From NCBI RefSeq assembly GCF_031191185.1, contig NZ_CP133465.1:64501-128500 (forward strand): a stretch of DNA of 64,000 nucleotides, in the 5' to 3' direction. Origin of the DNA: Prevotella nigrescens. GTDB taxonomy: Bacteria; Bacteroidota; Bacteroidia; Bacteroidales; Bacteroidaceae. The number at the start of each line of letters is the position of its first letter. Position 1 is the first letter of the stretch. Positions 8,182-18,083 of the stretch are shown piece by piece. A program made the position numbers and the translations under genes. The notes below the pieces were generated by a model. That model was not told where the DNA came from. It searched no databases and worked only from the letters and a program-made list of their open reading frames with translations.

Positions 8182-9519
8182 CTAAGCCTTTTGTTTGTCT
8201 TTAATAATAGTAACCGATAGTGCACCAGCAGCAAGGGCAACACCAGCCACAATCATCATGTTGCTCTGCACAGAACCTACAAGGTGCAAGATAGTCCCGC
8301 CAAGAGCAGCTGCAATAATCTGTGGAATACAGATGGTTCCGTTGAACAAACCAAGGTAGGCTCCCATGTGTCCGTAGCCTTCCAGCGCATTCGTTACGAA
8401 GGTAAAAGGCATAGCCAGAATGGCAGCCCAGGCGCAACCAATAAGCAAGAACGGGAAGAACATAATGTGTTGGTCGTAAACAAACGAAGTCATAACAAAT
8501 CCAACGCCACCCAACAGGAGCGAGAAGCCATACGCAAACTTACGGTTCTTGAACATAGGCAGCACCACAGCCCAGAGCACCGAGCCTATTGCCTGCACAG
8601 CAAACAATATTCCTACCCAGTCGCCGGCTTTCTGATAGTTTAGTGTTGCCGTGGCATTGGCTGCGTCCATGTCCACACCAAAGCAGTTGGCTGCTACTGT
8701 TCCAGGAGTGTAGGTCCACATAAACAAGAAAGCAAACCAGGAAAAGAACTGTGCCAGACCAACTTTCCAGAAAGTGGCAGGAGCATTTTTCAACAAATGT
8801 ATCCAGTTGCTTTTCGATTCTTTTTCGTTTGTATTCAGGTTGTGATACTCTGCATATTCCTTCGGAGGCATCTCTTTCACCTTTAGCGTAGTGTAGAGAA
8901 CGCAAAGAATAAGGATTGCAGCTCCGGCGTAGAAAGAGTAAATCACCGAGTCGGGAATAACTCCCTTAGGTGCTTCGATAGATATTCCGATGGCAGTAAG
9001 CAAGTACGGAAACACATAGCCAACCAGCGAACCTGCATTGCAAAGAAAACTTTGAATAGAGTAAGCCAGGCCTTTTTGCTTTTCGTTTACCTCGTCGCCC
9101 ACAAGCATTTTAAAGGGTTGCATCGCCATGTTGATGCTCGTATCGAGGAACATAAGCGAGATTAAGCCGAACGTCATGGCTGTAGACACAGCCATACCGA
9201 ACGAACCTGCATTGGGTAAAAGGCACATAACGATGACCGCAACAAGAGCACCTATAAATAAATAAGGTATACGGCGACCAAAGCGAGTCCATGTTCTGTC
9301 AGACAAAGTTCCTACAACCGGTTGCACGATAATACCCATCAGCGGTGGTAAAATCCAGAAATAGCTCAGGCTGTGTGGGTCTGCGCCTAATGTAGCGAAT
9401 ATGCGTGAGATGTTGGCACTCTGCAAAGAGTAGGCTATTTGCACGCCAAAAAAACCGAAACTGAGGTTCCATAGTTGCCAGAAGCTCTTGTCTGGGCGAG
9501 TCTTTAATTCATTATTCAT
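8182..9519 (-). CDS. GPH/SLC45-type MFS sugar transporter, probable maltose/maltodextrin
   Basis: A 445-residue hydrophobic protein of the MFS superfamily. The N-terminal KSFWQLWNLSFGFFGVQIAYSL and GTLSDRTWTRFGRRIPY (the MFS loop 2-3 signature D-R-x-x-x-R-x-G-R-R) are typical of the GPH:cation symporter/SLC45-like group that Bacteroidetes use to bring maltose and short maltodextrins across the inner membrane. It lies 52 bp downstream of the lacI-type regulator on the same strand, next to a starch-binding system, which supports an alpha-glucan sugar as substrate. The exact sugar and coupling ion are inferred. Confidence 0.85.
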   Translation of the reverse strand: MNNELKTRPDKSFWQLWNLSFGFFGVQIAYSLQSANISRIFATLGADPHSLSYFWILPPLMGIIVQPVVGTLSDRTWTRFGRRIPYLFIGALVAVIVMCLLPNAGSFGMAVSTAMTFGLISLMFLDTSINMAMQPFKMLVGDEVNEKQKGLAYSIQSFLCNAGSLVGYVFPYLLTAIGISIEAPKGVIPDSVIYSFYAGAAILILCVLYTTLKVKEMPPKEYAEYHNLNTNEKESKSNWIHLLKNAPATFWKVGLAQFFSWFAFLFMWTYTPGTVAANCFGVDMDAANATATLNYQKAGDWVGILFAVQAIGSVLWAVVLPMFKNRKFAYGFSLLLGGVGFVMTSFVYDQHIMFFPFLLIGCAWAAILAMPFTFVTNALEGYGHMGAYLGLFNGTICIPQIIAAALGGTILHLVGSVQSNMMIVAGVALAAGALSVTIIKDKQKA

Positions 9520-9571
9520 AGTTTAAAAAGTGTTAGTTGCAGTTTGTTTATAGTTGATCTGTATATTTAAC

Positions 9572-10600
9572 TTATCGTGTTGTTCCTCTAATAATAAGTC
9601 TTGTACGCACAATGCGCTTCTCTACCGAATTGAAAGGCAATGCTCCTTCCACCTTATCAATCAATATACTCGCAGCCTCTTCCCCCACGCGCAAGCCGCG
9701 CTGTTCTACGGTTGTCAGCATCGGATCGCACGATACGGCACGTATACCATTGGTGAAGCCACAGATAGATATGTCTTCAGGAATGCGATAGCCCAATCGT
9801 TTGCACGAATAAAGCACGCCAAGGGCAGTCTCATCGTTCACTGCAAAAAAAGCATCGGGTGGATTTTGAAGAATCAGGAGGTCGGGAGTAATCGATTCAG
9901 CATCGCTACGGTTATCGCACATCCGTATTAATTGCTCGTCGGGCTGTATGCCGTGCTTCAGCAAAGCATCGCGATAACCGTTGTAACGGTTCTTTCCTAT
10001 TTCCAAGTTCATCGACAATCCGTAATACGCAATGCGTTTACAGCCCGTATTAATAAGGTAGTTGACGGCAGAGAATGCTCCCATGTAATCGTCGATGACC
10101 ACACGGCTGGCATTCACGCCAATACTTACACGGTCGTAGAAAACAAGTGGAACATGCTGGTCTACAAGGAATTGGAAATGGTCGAACTTGGTTGTGCTCT
10201 TGGCTTGCGACACAATCACACCGCAAACCTTATTTTCGTAAAACGATTTACATATCTTTACTTCGCGCTCGTAGTTCTCGTTGCTTTGTGCAACCATTAG
10301 CTGATAACCACGCGCAGAAGCCTCTTCTTCAATCCCTGCTAATATAGACGAAAAATAGAAGTGCGTAAATTGTGGTACTATGACACCGATAACCTTCAAC
10401 GGTTGCACTTTACTTTTGCGCAAAGCCTCGGCTATAAGGTTCGGAGTAAAGTTCTGTTCACGTGCATAACGCTTTATTTCTTCCCGTTTCTCTGCCGAAA
10501 TACGAGGGCTATCCTTTAGTGCACGCGATACAGTAGCAACAGAAACACCCAATTCCCGTGCTATATCTTTCATCGTTACATTAGCCCTTTTCATTATCAT
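9572..10600 (-). CDS. LacI-family transcriptional regulator of the starch locus
   Basis: 342 residues. The N-terminal helix-turn-helix VTMKDIARELGVSVATVSRA is at about residues 8-27, followed by a hinge helix and a periplasmic-binding-like sensor domain (VIGVIVPQFTHFYFSSILAGIEE in two parts; GVIVSQAKS; GICGFTNG-like segments). Starts at 10600 or 10594 are both possible. It is divergent from susC and probably forms an operon with the transporter. The shared region contains a perfect LacI-type palindrome, and a second copy precedes the amylase gene, so this protein is the obvious regulator of all three units. Its inducer is likely a maltose-type sugar (inference). Confidence 0.92.
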   Translation of the reverse strand: MIMKRANVTMKDIARELGVSVATVSRALKDSPRISAEKREEIKRYAREQNFTPNLIAEALRKSKVQPLKVIGVIVPQFTHFYFSSILAGIEEEASARGYQLMVAQSNENYEREVKICKSFYENKVCGVIVSQAKSTTKFDHFQFLVDQHVPLVFYDRVSIGVNASRVVIDDYMGAFSAVNYLINTGCKRIAYYGLSMNLEIGKNRYNGYRDALLKHGIQPDEQLIRMCDNRSDAESITPDLLILQNPPDAFFAVNDETALGVLYSCKRLGYRIPEDISICGFTNGIRAVSCDPMLTTVEQRGLRVGEEAASILIDKVEGALPFNSVEKRIVRTRLIIRGTTR

Positions 10601-10638
10601 TTTGTGGGACTTGTTTTCTTCTTTTATTATTTCTATGG

Positions 10639-10646
10639 CAAAAATA
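10639..10646 (-). promoter_or_regulatory. -7 box of the lacI-transporter unit
   Basis: Minus-strand TATTTTTG matches TAnnTTTG. No TTG lies at the usual 19-21 bp upstream. Its 5' edge is 62.5 bp from the centre of the operator at 10702-10715. Confidence 0.5.
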
Positions 10647-10701
10647 CATATTTTTACATTGTTGCTTGATACAAGTCAAGAAATTATTTCCATATTAACA
10701 A

Positions 10702-10715
10702 TGCAAACGTTTGCA
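10702..10715. promoter_or_regulatory. LacI-type operator between lacI and susC
   Basis: A perfect 14-bp palindrome, tgcaaacgtttgca, with the central CG typical of LacI-family operators. It lies midway between two divergent -7 boxes (62.5 bp to the lacI side, 61.5 bp to the susC side). The same 12-bp core recurs before the amylase gene. Confidence 0.88.
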
Positions 10716-10769
10716 CATTTTAATTTATGTTTTTAACGACCAAAAAGTGCTAATACGAAATTAACAGAT

Positions 10770-10777
10770 TATCTTTG
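10770..10777 (+). promoter_or_regulatory. -7 box of susC operon
   Basis: TATCTTTG followed by CAG matches the consensus. There is no TTG 19-21 bp upstream, which suggests dependence on an activator. The start codon is about 117 bp downstream, leaving a leader of roughly 110 bases. Confidence 0.65.
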
Positions 10778-10893
10778 CAGTACTAATTTCTATATAAAAG
10801 GTAGAAAAGATGCCGTATTGGGGTATTACAAAGATAATTATTCAAGTTACATCAAGGATAAAATTTACTCAATATTAATACTTTAACAACAAA

Positions 10894-13800
10894 ATGATGA
10901 AGCAGGTAAAATGCAAAATCTCTGTCAGGATACTGACGCTTATCGTCGGTCTATTCCTGTCTGTCAGTGCCTTTGCACAATCAACAATCAAAGGTATTGT
11001 GAAAGATTCTTCCGGCGAACCAATCATTAGCGCATCGGTTCTTATCACAGGAACCCACGACGGTGTGCAGACTGACCTCGACGGAAACTTTGAATTGAAT
11101 GTAGCACCAGGCACTCAATTAACCATTTCCTACATCGGTTACATTAAGCAACAAGTAGCTGCAAAGAACGGTATGGTAGTTGTTCTGCAGCCAGAAGATG
11201 CACAACAGATGCAAGAAGTAGTTGTCATCGGTTACGGTTCGGTGAAGAAGAGCGACCTTACAGGCTCGGTTCTCGCAATGAAACCAGACTCAAAGAACAA
11301 AGGTCTCGTTGTAAACGCACAGGACATGATGCAAGGCAAGATGGCTGGTGTGAATGTAACGGGCGAGGGCGGTATCCCTGGCGGCGGTGCAAAAATTCGT
11401 ATTCGTGGTGGTTCTTCGCTGAACGCATCTAACGATCCGCTTATCGTTATTGATGGTGTGGCATTGGATAACACGGGTATAAAAGGTATGTCGAACCCAC
11501 TCTCTATGGTAAACCCACAAGACATTGAAAGCTTCAACGTCTTGAAAGATGCTTCTGCAACAGCTATTTACGGCTCTCGTGGTTCTAACGGTGTTATCAT
11601 CATCACCACAAAGAAAGGACATGTCAATCAACCGCTCGCAGTTTCATACGCCGGTAGCGTAACTGCAAGCGTCAAGAGAAAGACCATTGACGTGATGAAT
11701 GGCGACGAGTATAGAAAGTTTATTACTGATATGTTTGGTGCAGGAAGCAAGCAAGTGGCTGCACTTGGCAAGGCTAACACCAATTGGCAGAATGAAATTT
11801 ATCGCACGGCATGGGCACAAGACCACAACATAACCATTACCGGTTCTGTTGGCGACAAGGCTAATTCTATGCCTTTCCGTGTTTCTGCAGGTTACACAAA
11901 CAATCAAGGTATTGTGAAAACCTCAAGCTTTGAACGTTACACAGCAGCCGTAAACCTAAGCCCATCACTCTTGAACAATCACCTGAACATGAATTTGAAT
12001 GTGAAAGGAATGTTTGCAAAGAACCGTTTTGCTGATGGTGCTGCAATCGGTGCTGCCGTATCTTTCGACCCAACTCAAAGTGTTTACGACTATACATCGG
12101 CTGATGCCGCTAACTTTGGCAACTACTTTGAATGGCGTGGCATAGGTCTCGCCCCGAGCGAAGACCCAACATGGCCAACTACTTTGAATACTTTGGCAAC
12201 AAAGAACCCTGTAGCTATATTGAATTTGAAGAACGACCGCTCTCGCAGCCGCGACGTAATTGCAAATGCAGAATTTGACTATAAAGTCCACGGATTTGAA
12301 GATTTGCGCCTGCATGTTACTGCCGGTGCCGACATTGCACAAGGACAGCAGGACACAGACATTGCACCTACTTCTCCATTAGCATCTTATTATGGGTACA
12401 ATGGCTGGAGCAGACAGTTGAAGCGCAATCTCACTTTCAACACTTACGCACAGTATTATCACGACTTTAAGGACGCTGCAAAGAACCACTTCGATATTAT
12501 GGCAGGTTACGAGTGGCAACACTTCTGGAAAAAAGACAAGAGCCGCGCTATACAATACTATCCTTCTACCAACTCAAAGGCAGGACAGGTTTATAAAGAC
12601 AGTGGTAAAGACTACAACGGCGATGGCATTTTGGAAGATTTTGTATATCCTACAGAAAACTATCTTGTATCATTCTTCGGTCGTTCAAACTGGAGTTTGA
12701 TGGACCGTTACTATGTTACTGCAACCTTCCGTGCAGATGGTGCATCACGTTTCAAAAAGCATTGGGCTTACTTCCCTTCATTCGCCTTTGCTTGGAAAGT
12801 AAAGGACGAAAACAAATTCCGCGACATTAAATGGTTGAGCGACTTGAAACTCCGCTTAGGTTGGGGTATGACAGGTCAGCAGGAAGGTATCGGCGACTAC
12901 AACTACTTCGACATTTATCAGACAGGTAGTGGTTCAAACAACTTTTATCCAATAACAGACGACGGGACTGTAGTTCGTCCACAAGCTGTAAATAAAGATT
13001 TAACTTGGGAAACAACTACAACTTACAACGTTGGTCTCGACTGGGGTATCCTCAACCAACGCCTCACCGGTAGCGTTGACTGGTACTACCGTAAGACCAC
13101 AGACCTCTTGAATAACAGTGTAACTGTTTCTGCCGGTTCCAACTTCCGCAACCAAGTTCCTTCTAATATCGGTTCGTTAAAGAATACCGGTGTTGAAGTT
13201 GCCTTGCGCTGGAGAGCTATTGAGACCAAGGACTGGTATTGGACTATTGACTATAACTTCACATATAACAAGAACGAAATTACCGACCTTACAGGTGGTA
13301 AGGATCCTAACTTTGTTGTTGCAACAGGAGGAATATCAGCAGGTACTGGCGGCAATGCACAGGCACACGCTGTAGGGCACCCAGCTTCTTCTTTCTACGT
13401 TTATCAGCAAATTTATGATAAGAATGGCAAACCAATCGAAGGAGCAGTTGTAGACAGAAACGGTGATGGACAAATTACCCCTGCCGACAAGTACTTCTAC
13501 AAGAGTCCGATGGCTCCTGTTACAATGGGACTTGCTTCTCGTTTAGAGTATAAGAACTGGGACTTCGGTTTCTCTCTCCGTGCAAATATCGGCAACTACG
13601 TGTTCAACGATTTGATGGCTGGACAAGCTAATGTTTCTCCTGCTGCTGTATGGGCATCATCTGAATTCTTGTCAAACCGTCCAATAGAATCAATTAAAGA
13701 CAATTGGCAAACAGGTAATGATAAAACTGTTCTTTCAGACCGTTGGGTACAGAATGCCTCATTCTTGAAACTCGATAACATTACATTGGGTTATAGCTTT

Positions 13801-13980
13801 GCCGACCTCTTCAAGACTGGTGGCTGGCATGGTTTGAGCGGACGCGTGTATGGTACTGCTTCTAACATTCTCACCCTTACTAAATATAAAGGTATAGACC
13901 CTGAAGTATTCAGCGGTATCGACAAAAACCCCTACCCTCGCCCAATGTCATTCATTGTAGGTCTTAATCTAAACTTCTAA
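10894..13980 (+). CDS. susC: SusC/RagA-family TonB-linked outer-membrane transporter
   Basis: 1,028 residues. Signal peptide ends near SAFAQ (about residue 29). A carboxypeptidase-D-regulatory-like domain follows (STIKGIVKDSSGEPIISASV, about 31-110), then the plug beginning VVVIGYGSVKKSDLTGSV, the SusC signature DASATAIYGSRGSNGV near residues 219-234, and a 22-stranded barrel ending in LNLNF. SusC proteins import oligosaccharides with TonB energy and pair with a SusD lid. The adjacent susD, susE, susF-like genes and amylase point to maltodextrins. First gene of the operon; susD starts 23 bp after its stop. Confidence 0.96.
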   Translation: MMKQVKCKISVRILTLIVGLFLSVSAFAQSTIKGIVKDSSGEPIISASVLITGTHDGVQTDLDGNFELNVAPGTQLTISYIGYIKQQVAAKNGMVVVLQPEDAQQMQEVVVIGYGSVKKSDLTGSVLAMKPDSKNKGLVVNAQDMMQGKMAGVNVTGEGGIPGGGAKIRIRGGSSLNASNDPLIVIDGVALDNTGIKGMSNPLSMVNPQDIESFNVLKDASATAIYGSRGSNGVIIITTKKGHVNQPLAVSYAGSVTASVKRKTIDVMNGDEYRKFITDMFGAGSKQVAALGKANTNWQNEIYRTAWAQDHNITITGSVGDKANSMPFRVSAGYTNNQGIVKTSSFERYTAAVNLSPSLLNNHLNMNLNVKGMFAKNRFADGAAIGAAVSFDPTQSVYDYTSADAANFGNYFEWRGIGLAPSEDPTWPTTLNTLATKNPVAILNLKNDRSRSRDVIANAEFDYKVHGFEDLRLHVTAGADIAQGQQDTDIAPTSPLASYYGYNGWSRQLKRNLTFNTYAQYYHDFKDAAKNHFDIMAGYEWQHFWKKDKSRAIQYYPSTNSKAGQVYKDSGKDYNGDGILEDFVYPTENYLVSFFGRSNWSLMDRYYVTATFRADGASRFKKHWAYFPSFAFAWKVKDENKFRDIKWLSDLKLRLGWGMTGQQEGIGDYNYFDIYQTGSGSNNFYPITDDGTVVRPQAVNKDLTWETTTTYNVGLDWGILNQRLTGSVDWYYRKTTDLLNNSVTVSAGSNFRNQVPSNIGSLKNTGVEVALRWRAIETKDWYWTIDYNFTYNKNEITDLTGGKDPNFVVATGGISAGTGGNAQAHAVGHPASSFYVYQQIYDKNGKPIEGAVVDRNGDGQITPADKYFYKSPMAPVTMGLASRLEYKNWDFGFSLRANIGNYVFNDLMAGQANVSPAAVWASSEFLSNRPIESIKDNWQTGNDKTVLSDRWVQNASFLKLDNITLGYSFADLFKTGGWHGLSGRVYGTASNILTLTKYKGIDPEVFSGIDKNPYPRPMSFIVGLNLNF

Positions 13981-14003
13981 TTTATCACAAAAAGTCAATA
14001 ACA

Positions 14004-15647
14004 ATGAAACGATATATTAAGAAATTAGCTCCTGTAGCAGCATTGCTGCTTACACTGAGCATCACTTCTTGTGTAAAGGACTTGGACGTTACGCCAATCG
14101 ATCCAAACCTTCAAACAAAGATTAATCCAAACCATTTGTTCAACAAATGCTATGCAAACTTCGCATTGGCAGGGAACAAAGGTCCTGATGACCCTAACGG
14201 GGATTGTGATATTGATGGTCTTGACGGAGGTACAACAGGTTTCATCAGACAGTTATTCAATTCTAACGAACTCACAACTGACGAAGCCATCTGCAACTGG
14301 ACACAAGACGAAGGTGTCACGGATTTCAACTCTAATAGCTATGGTAGCTCTAACCCTATGCTTAAAGGTTTTTACTATCGCCTCTACTTCGGTGTAACCA
14401 TCTGCAACCAATACATCAACAACTTTGGCGATGTGGACAAGCAGAAGACGGCAGAGGTGCGCTTTATCCGTGCACTCGACTACTACTTCTTAATGGACGC
14501 ATTCGGCAATGTTCCTTTCACAGAAGTAATATCAGCCAAATCAGCTCCACAATATTCACGCAAGCAAGTATACGACTATATTGAAAAGGAACTCTTGGCT
14601 ATAGAACCAGACTTAATGGAACCAAAGGCTAAAACATCTTCCGACCCAAATTATGGTCGTGTAGACAAGGCTGCAGTATGGATGTTGCTCTCTCGCCTCT
14701 ACTTGAATGCAGAGGTTTATACTGGTACGGCACAATGGCAGAAGGCTGCCGACTATGCCAAGCGAGTAATCAATTCACCTTATCACCTCTACACTGGGGC
14801 TACAGTAAATGGCTGGACTGCTTACCAGCAGCTCTTCATGGGTGATAATGGCGAAAACGGTGCATCTGTTGAAGCTGTCTTCCCTGTTCTCCAAGATGGC
14901 AAGCGCACTGCAGCTTACGGTGGTACAGTATTCTTGATTAATGCTTGCTACGACAAGACCGCGACTGTAAATAGCAATGGTACTGCTGGCTGCAACCTCT
15001 ACGAGAATGCAAACTGGGCAGGTGTTCGTGCCCGCAAGGATCTTATCGACAAATTCTTCCCCAACAACAATGCACCTTCGGTTACCGGAGCTGTCATGCC
15101 GCATGAAGCGGGCGACGACCGCGCATTGTTCGACGGTGTAGGCAGAACGATTACACAGAACACTTCGGCAGACCTTTCTGTATTTACAAAGGGCTTCGCA
15201 GTAGTTAAGTACAACAACTTCTACTCAACCGGGGCAAGCGCAAAAGACCTCCGTTACGCCGACACTGACTTCTTCATGTTCCGTGTTGCAGAGGCTTATC
15301 TTACCTATGCAGAAGCTACTGCTCGCTTGAATGGTGGTCAGACTACCACGGAAGGTACAGACCTTATCAACAAACTCCACATTCGTGCTCATGCGGCACC
15401 AAGAACAACGGGTGCTTATACGCTCAACGACATTCTCAACGAGTGGTGCAAAGAGTTCTACTTTGAAGGTCGCCGCCGTGTAGACTTGATTCGTTTCAAC
15501 AAGTTTGGCGGTAACGTAAACTACAACTGGGCTTGGAAAGGTGGTGAACGCAACGGACGCAACTTTGCTGCAATACGCAACGTCTTCGCTATTCCAAACA
15601 GCGATATGATTGTAAACCATAACTTGAAACAGAACCCAGGCTATTAA
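14004..15647 (+). CDS. susD: SusD/RagB-family starch-binding surface lipoprotein
   Basis: 547 residues with a lipobox ending at Cys23 (LSITSC). The family features are visible: the N-terminal region LDVTPIDPNLQTK, helical TPR-like segments (VRFIRALDYYFLMDAFGNVP, VDKAAVWMLLSRLYLNAEVY) and the C-terminal EWCKEFYFEGRRRVDLIRF. SusD caps the SusC barrel at the cell surface and delivers glycans to it. Sequence similarity in overall plan is to the starch SusD type, in keeping with the neighbouring amylase. A hairpin follows in the gap before susE. Confidence 0.95.
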   Translation: MKRYIKKLAPVAALLLTLSITSCVKDLDVTPIDPNLQTKINPNHLFNKCYANFALAGNKGPDDPNGDCDIDGLDGGTTGFIRQLFNSNELTTDEAICNWTQDEGVTDFNSNSYGSSNPMLKGFYYRLYFGVTICNQYINNFGDVDKQKTAEVRFIRALDYYFLMDAFGNVPFTEVISAKSAPQYSRKQVYDYIEKELLAIEPDLMEPKAKTSSDPNYGRVDKAAVWMLLSRLYLNAEVYTGTAQWQKAADYAKRVINSPYHLYTGATVNGWTAYQQLFMGDNGENGASVEAVFPVLQDGKRTAAYGGTVFLINACYDKTATVNSNGTAGCNLYENANWAGVRARKDLIDKFFPNNNAPSVTGAVMPHEAGDDRALFDGVGRTITQNTSADLSVFTKGFAVVKYNNFYSTGASAKDLRYADTDFFMFRVAEAYLTYAEATARLNGGQTTTEGTDLINKLHIRAHAAPRTTGAYTLNDILNEWCKEFYFEGRRRVDLIRFNKFGGNVNYNWAWKGGERNGRNFAAIRNVFAIPNSDMIVNHNLKQNPGY

Positions 15648-15655
15648 GATTATAC

Positions 15656-15681
15656 AAGTTGAGGGGGCGACTCCTCAACTT
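15656..15681 (+). terminator. susD-susE intergenic hairpin (attenuator-like)
   Basis: Arms aagttgagg (15656-15664) and cctcaactt (15673-15681) are perfect complements around an 8-base loop. There is only a short T run after it, so it may act as partial terminator or as an RNA-stabilising end that raises susCD over susEF. Confidence 0.55.
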
Positions 15682-15704
15682 TCACAACTCAAAAGATAAG
15701 AATT

Positions 15705-16889
15705 ATGACAAAGATATTAAAGTCAGCATTGCTGCTTCTCTGCGCTGTTTGTTTCCTTACAGCGTGCAGCGATGACAACGACGAGAACCCAGTGGTAAAG
15801 ACGCCAACCACTTTCCACCTGAATACGCCTGCACTTGCGGCTAATGGTATTTACGACTTGGCAAATTCTAAAACCATAGAGCTTACTTGCTCGCAACCAG
15901 ACTATGGCTATCCTGCCGTAACAAAATATACGGTAGAGGTTGCAACCAGCGCAGACATGTCTGACGCAAGGACTATGGCAACAACCTTTACAACAGCCAA
16001 GATGGAAGTAGACGCTGCCGAACTGGCAAGCTTGCTTACCGAAATGTATGTTGCAAAAGGCATGAGCGAACATCAGTTCCCTCTCACAGCTCCTGTCTAT
16101 ATTCGTGCAAAGGCTGTCCAGACTACTGCCTACGGACAGGAAATCGAAGGTACGTCAATTGCATCTAACGTTATTACTTTAAACAAGGTGTACTTGCTCT
16201 TCTCGCTTCCTCCTGTGAAGACACCGGAGAAGCTATATCTTGTCGGCAACTTCAACAAGTGGTCGTGGGACAATGCGCTGGAGATGACACCTGTCAACGG
16301 CTCACCTAACATCTTCTGGCATCTTGTTTACATTGATGGACAGGGCAACAGTGCAGGTGTGAAGTTCAACAGCGACAAGGCATGGAACGGCAAAGAGGCT
16401 GGTTTCGAAAAGATTACGATTAACCCTGCAAGCGATAATGCTGCCGATATTACCAATGCCAATGGCAACATTGGCTCTTCCAAGGCAGGCTGGTACCTGA
16501 TGATTGTAGAGTGCACCGTAGTGGGTCGCGACATCAAGTACAACGTAACCTTCAACAAGCCTAACGTTTACTTGCAAGGTGCATGTACCGCATCAGGTGG
16601 CTGGGACCTTATCCCGGACAACCTGTTCTCTGTTCCTGCAACAGCCGACGGCGAGTTTGTTTCTCCAGCCATAGGCAATGCCGTGTCTGGTGGTCCTTCA
16701 GACGGCGACCCGGGTGTACGTATCTGCGTGAAGATACCTGGCATGGACTGGTGGAGGTCCGAGTTCATCGTCTACGACAAGAAGATTGCTTACCGCGGAA
16801 CAGGTGGCGACCAGACACCACGTGTTGCAGGTGCAGTAGGTCAGAAGGTTTACTTGAACTTCACAAAGGAAACCGGCGAAATAAAATAA
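15705..16889 (+). CDS. susE: SusE-like starch-binding outer-membrane lipoprotein
   Basis: 394 residues with a lipobox ending at Cys21 (FLTAC) followed by SDDND, an acidic stretch like the Bacteroides surface-export signal. An N-terminal SusE-type domain (about 30-140) is followed by two carbohydrate-binding beta-sandwich modules with exposed aromatic residues (LYLVGNFNKWSWDNALEM; VYLQGACTASGGWDL). SusE binds starch at the cell surface and is not catalytic. It lies in the same operon between susD and the susF-like gene. Confidence 0.88.
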   Translation: MTKILKSALLLLCAVCFLTACSDDNDENPVVKTPTTFHLNTPALAANGIYDLANSKTIELTCSQPDYGYPAVTKYTVEVATSADMSDARTMATTFTTAKMEVDAAELASLLTEMYVAKGMSEHQFPLTAPVYIRAKAVQTTAYGQEIEGTSIASNVITLNKVYLLFSLPPVKTPEKLYLVGNFNKWSWDNALEMTPVNGSPNIFWHLVYIDGQGNSAGVKFNSDKAWNGKEAGFEKITINPASDNAADITNANGNIGSSKAGWYLMIVECTVVGRDIKYNVTFNKPNVYLQGACTASGGWDLIPDNLFSVPATADGEFVSPAIGNAVSGGPSDGDPGVRICVKIPGMDWWRSEFIVYDKKIAYRGTGGDQTPRVAGAVGQKVYLNFTKETGEIK

Positions 16890-16914
16890 CAACTTATTAT
16901 CACAGAAAACAGTC

Positions 16915-17949
16915 ATGAAGAAATTATCATTATATATCACACTCGCACTCGTAAGCCTCGTTTTCGGGGCTTGCAGCGACGAGTACGAACCTTGGGGCAA
17001 TCCTCAGGCATACCCCGAGGAAGGTGCTGTTACTATTCCCGGCATGAAAGCAAATGCCGTAGCAACGCAAGACCTGGGCACTGCAGGCGAACAGGTTTCG
17101 CTGTTCACCCTCACTGCGGCTACTCTTCCTGAAGGCTACACCTTGCGGAACGCCCGCATGGAACTCCGCCCGGTGATGCTCGACGGTGCAACGCCTACCA
17201 CCATCAGCACCACGATTGACGGCAAGGCAAGCACGGCAGAAGTACAGGCAATGATTGAGAAGTACTATGGCAAGCGCGTGGAAGCACGCAATTTCTCGGC
17301 GCACGTATATGTCAATGCCGTAAAGGGCAGCCAGGCTGCGCTCATCGATGCCGGCACCATCGCTGTTACGGTGATACCAAAGGCCCCGGCCCTCACCGAA
17401 TACCTCTACATGGCGGGCGACGCAAACTCGTGGAACCACTCGGACATTCTCCACAGCCCGGCATTCGACGGCAAGTATCTTGGCTACATGTACCTCACGC
17501 AGAACGGATTCAAGTTCTGCACGCAGCCAAACTGGAACGGCACGAACTACGGCAAGGACTTCAGCACGGCAAGCGATGCCGCCAACATCACAATGACCGA
17601 ACCTGATGGCTTCTACAAGGTTGAAGTAAACTTGCTGACACTTTCCTACACCCTCACGCCGATTACAAGAATAGGCATCATCGGCGACGCCACGGGCAGC
17701 TGGGACAACGACATTGCCATGACCTACGACCCGACGGCTCACGGCTGGAGCGTGCAACACGTAACGCTTGTGAACGGCGAAATGAAGTTCCGTGCCAACA
17801 GCGAATGGAAGATTAGCTGGGGCGGCACAGACCTTGACCACCTCACATCGAACAACGGTGCCAACATCAAGGTTACGGCAGGCAAGTACACCATCAAGCT
17901 GAAACCATCGTACGACGGCAACACAAAGGCTGAACTCATAAAAGAGTAA
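16915..17949 (+). CDS. SusE/SusF-like surface lipoprotein with two glycan-binding modules
   Basis: 344 residues with lipobox FGAC (Cys20) and the acidic export-like stretch SDEYE after it. An N-terminal SusE-like domain is followed by two modules, EYLYMAGDANSWNHSDIL and IGIIGDATGSWDNDIAM, both of SusE/SusF starch-binding type. It is shorter than the B. thetaiotaomicron SusF, with one module fewer, so I leave the symbol blank. Codon third positions are visibly richer in C and G than in the flanking core genes. Last gene of the operon, followed by a terminator. Confidence 0.82.
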   Translation: MKKLSLYITLALVSLVFGACSDEYEPWGNPQAYPEEGAVTIPGMKANAVATQDLGTAGEQVSLFTLTAATLPEGYTLRNARMELRPVMLDGATPTTISTTIDGKASTAEVQAMIEKYYGKRVEARNFSAHVYVNAVKGSQAALIDAGTIAVTVIPKAPALTEYLYMAGDANSWNHSDILHSPAFDGKYLGYMYLTQNGFKFCTQPNWNGTNYGKDFSTASDAANITMTEPDGFYKVEVNLLTLSYTLTPITRIGIIGDATGSWDNDIAMTYDPTAHGWSVQHVTLVNGEMKFRANSEWKISWGGTDLDHLTSNNGANIKVTAGKYTIKLKPSYDGNTKAELIKE

Positions 17950-17988
17950 AGCCCACTTAAATAAACACTCTCAAGTTTATATCTCCAA

Positions 17989-18029
17989 AGAGGGGGCGTC
18001 AGAACACACAGTTCTGGCTGCCCCCTTTT
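17989..18029 (+). terminator. terminator of susCDEF operon
   Basis: Stem agggggc..cagaac pairing with gttctg..gcccccttt, loop acaca, followed by tttcctttt. It lies 40 bp after the last stop codon. Confidence 0.88.
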
Positions 18030-18083
18030 CCTTTTGCAGCATTTTCTCTTGTATCCTCACGCCTGCCGTCCATGGTATATAAC

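Noticed and set aside
16930..17841. 303-codon frame antisense to the susF-like gene
   Set aside because: It is the mirror of a GC-rich coding frame; its product is a Val/Ala/Arg/His mix without domains.
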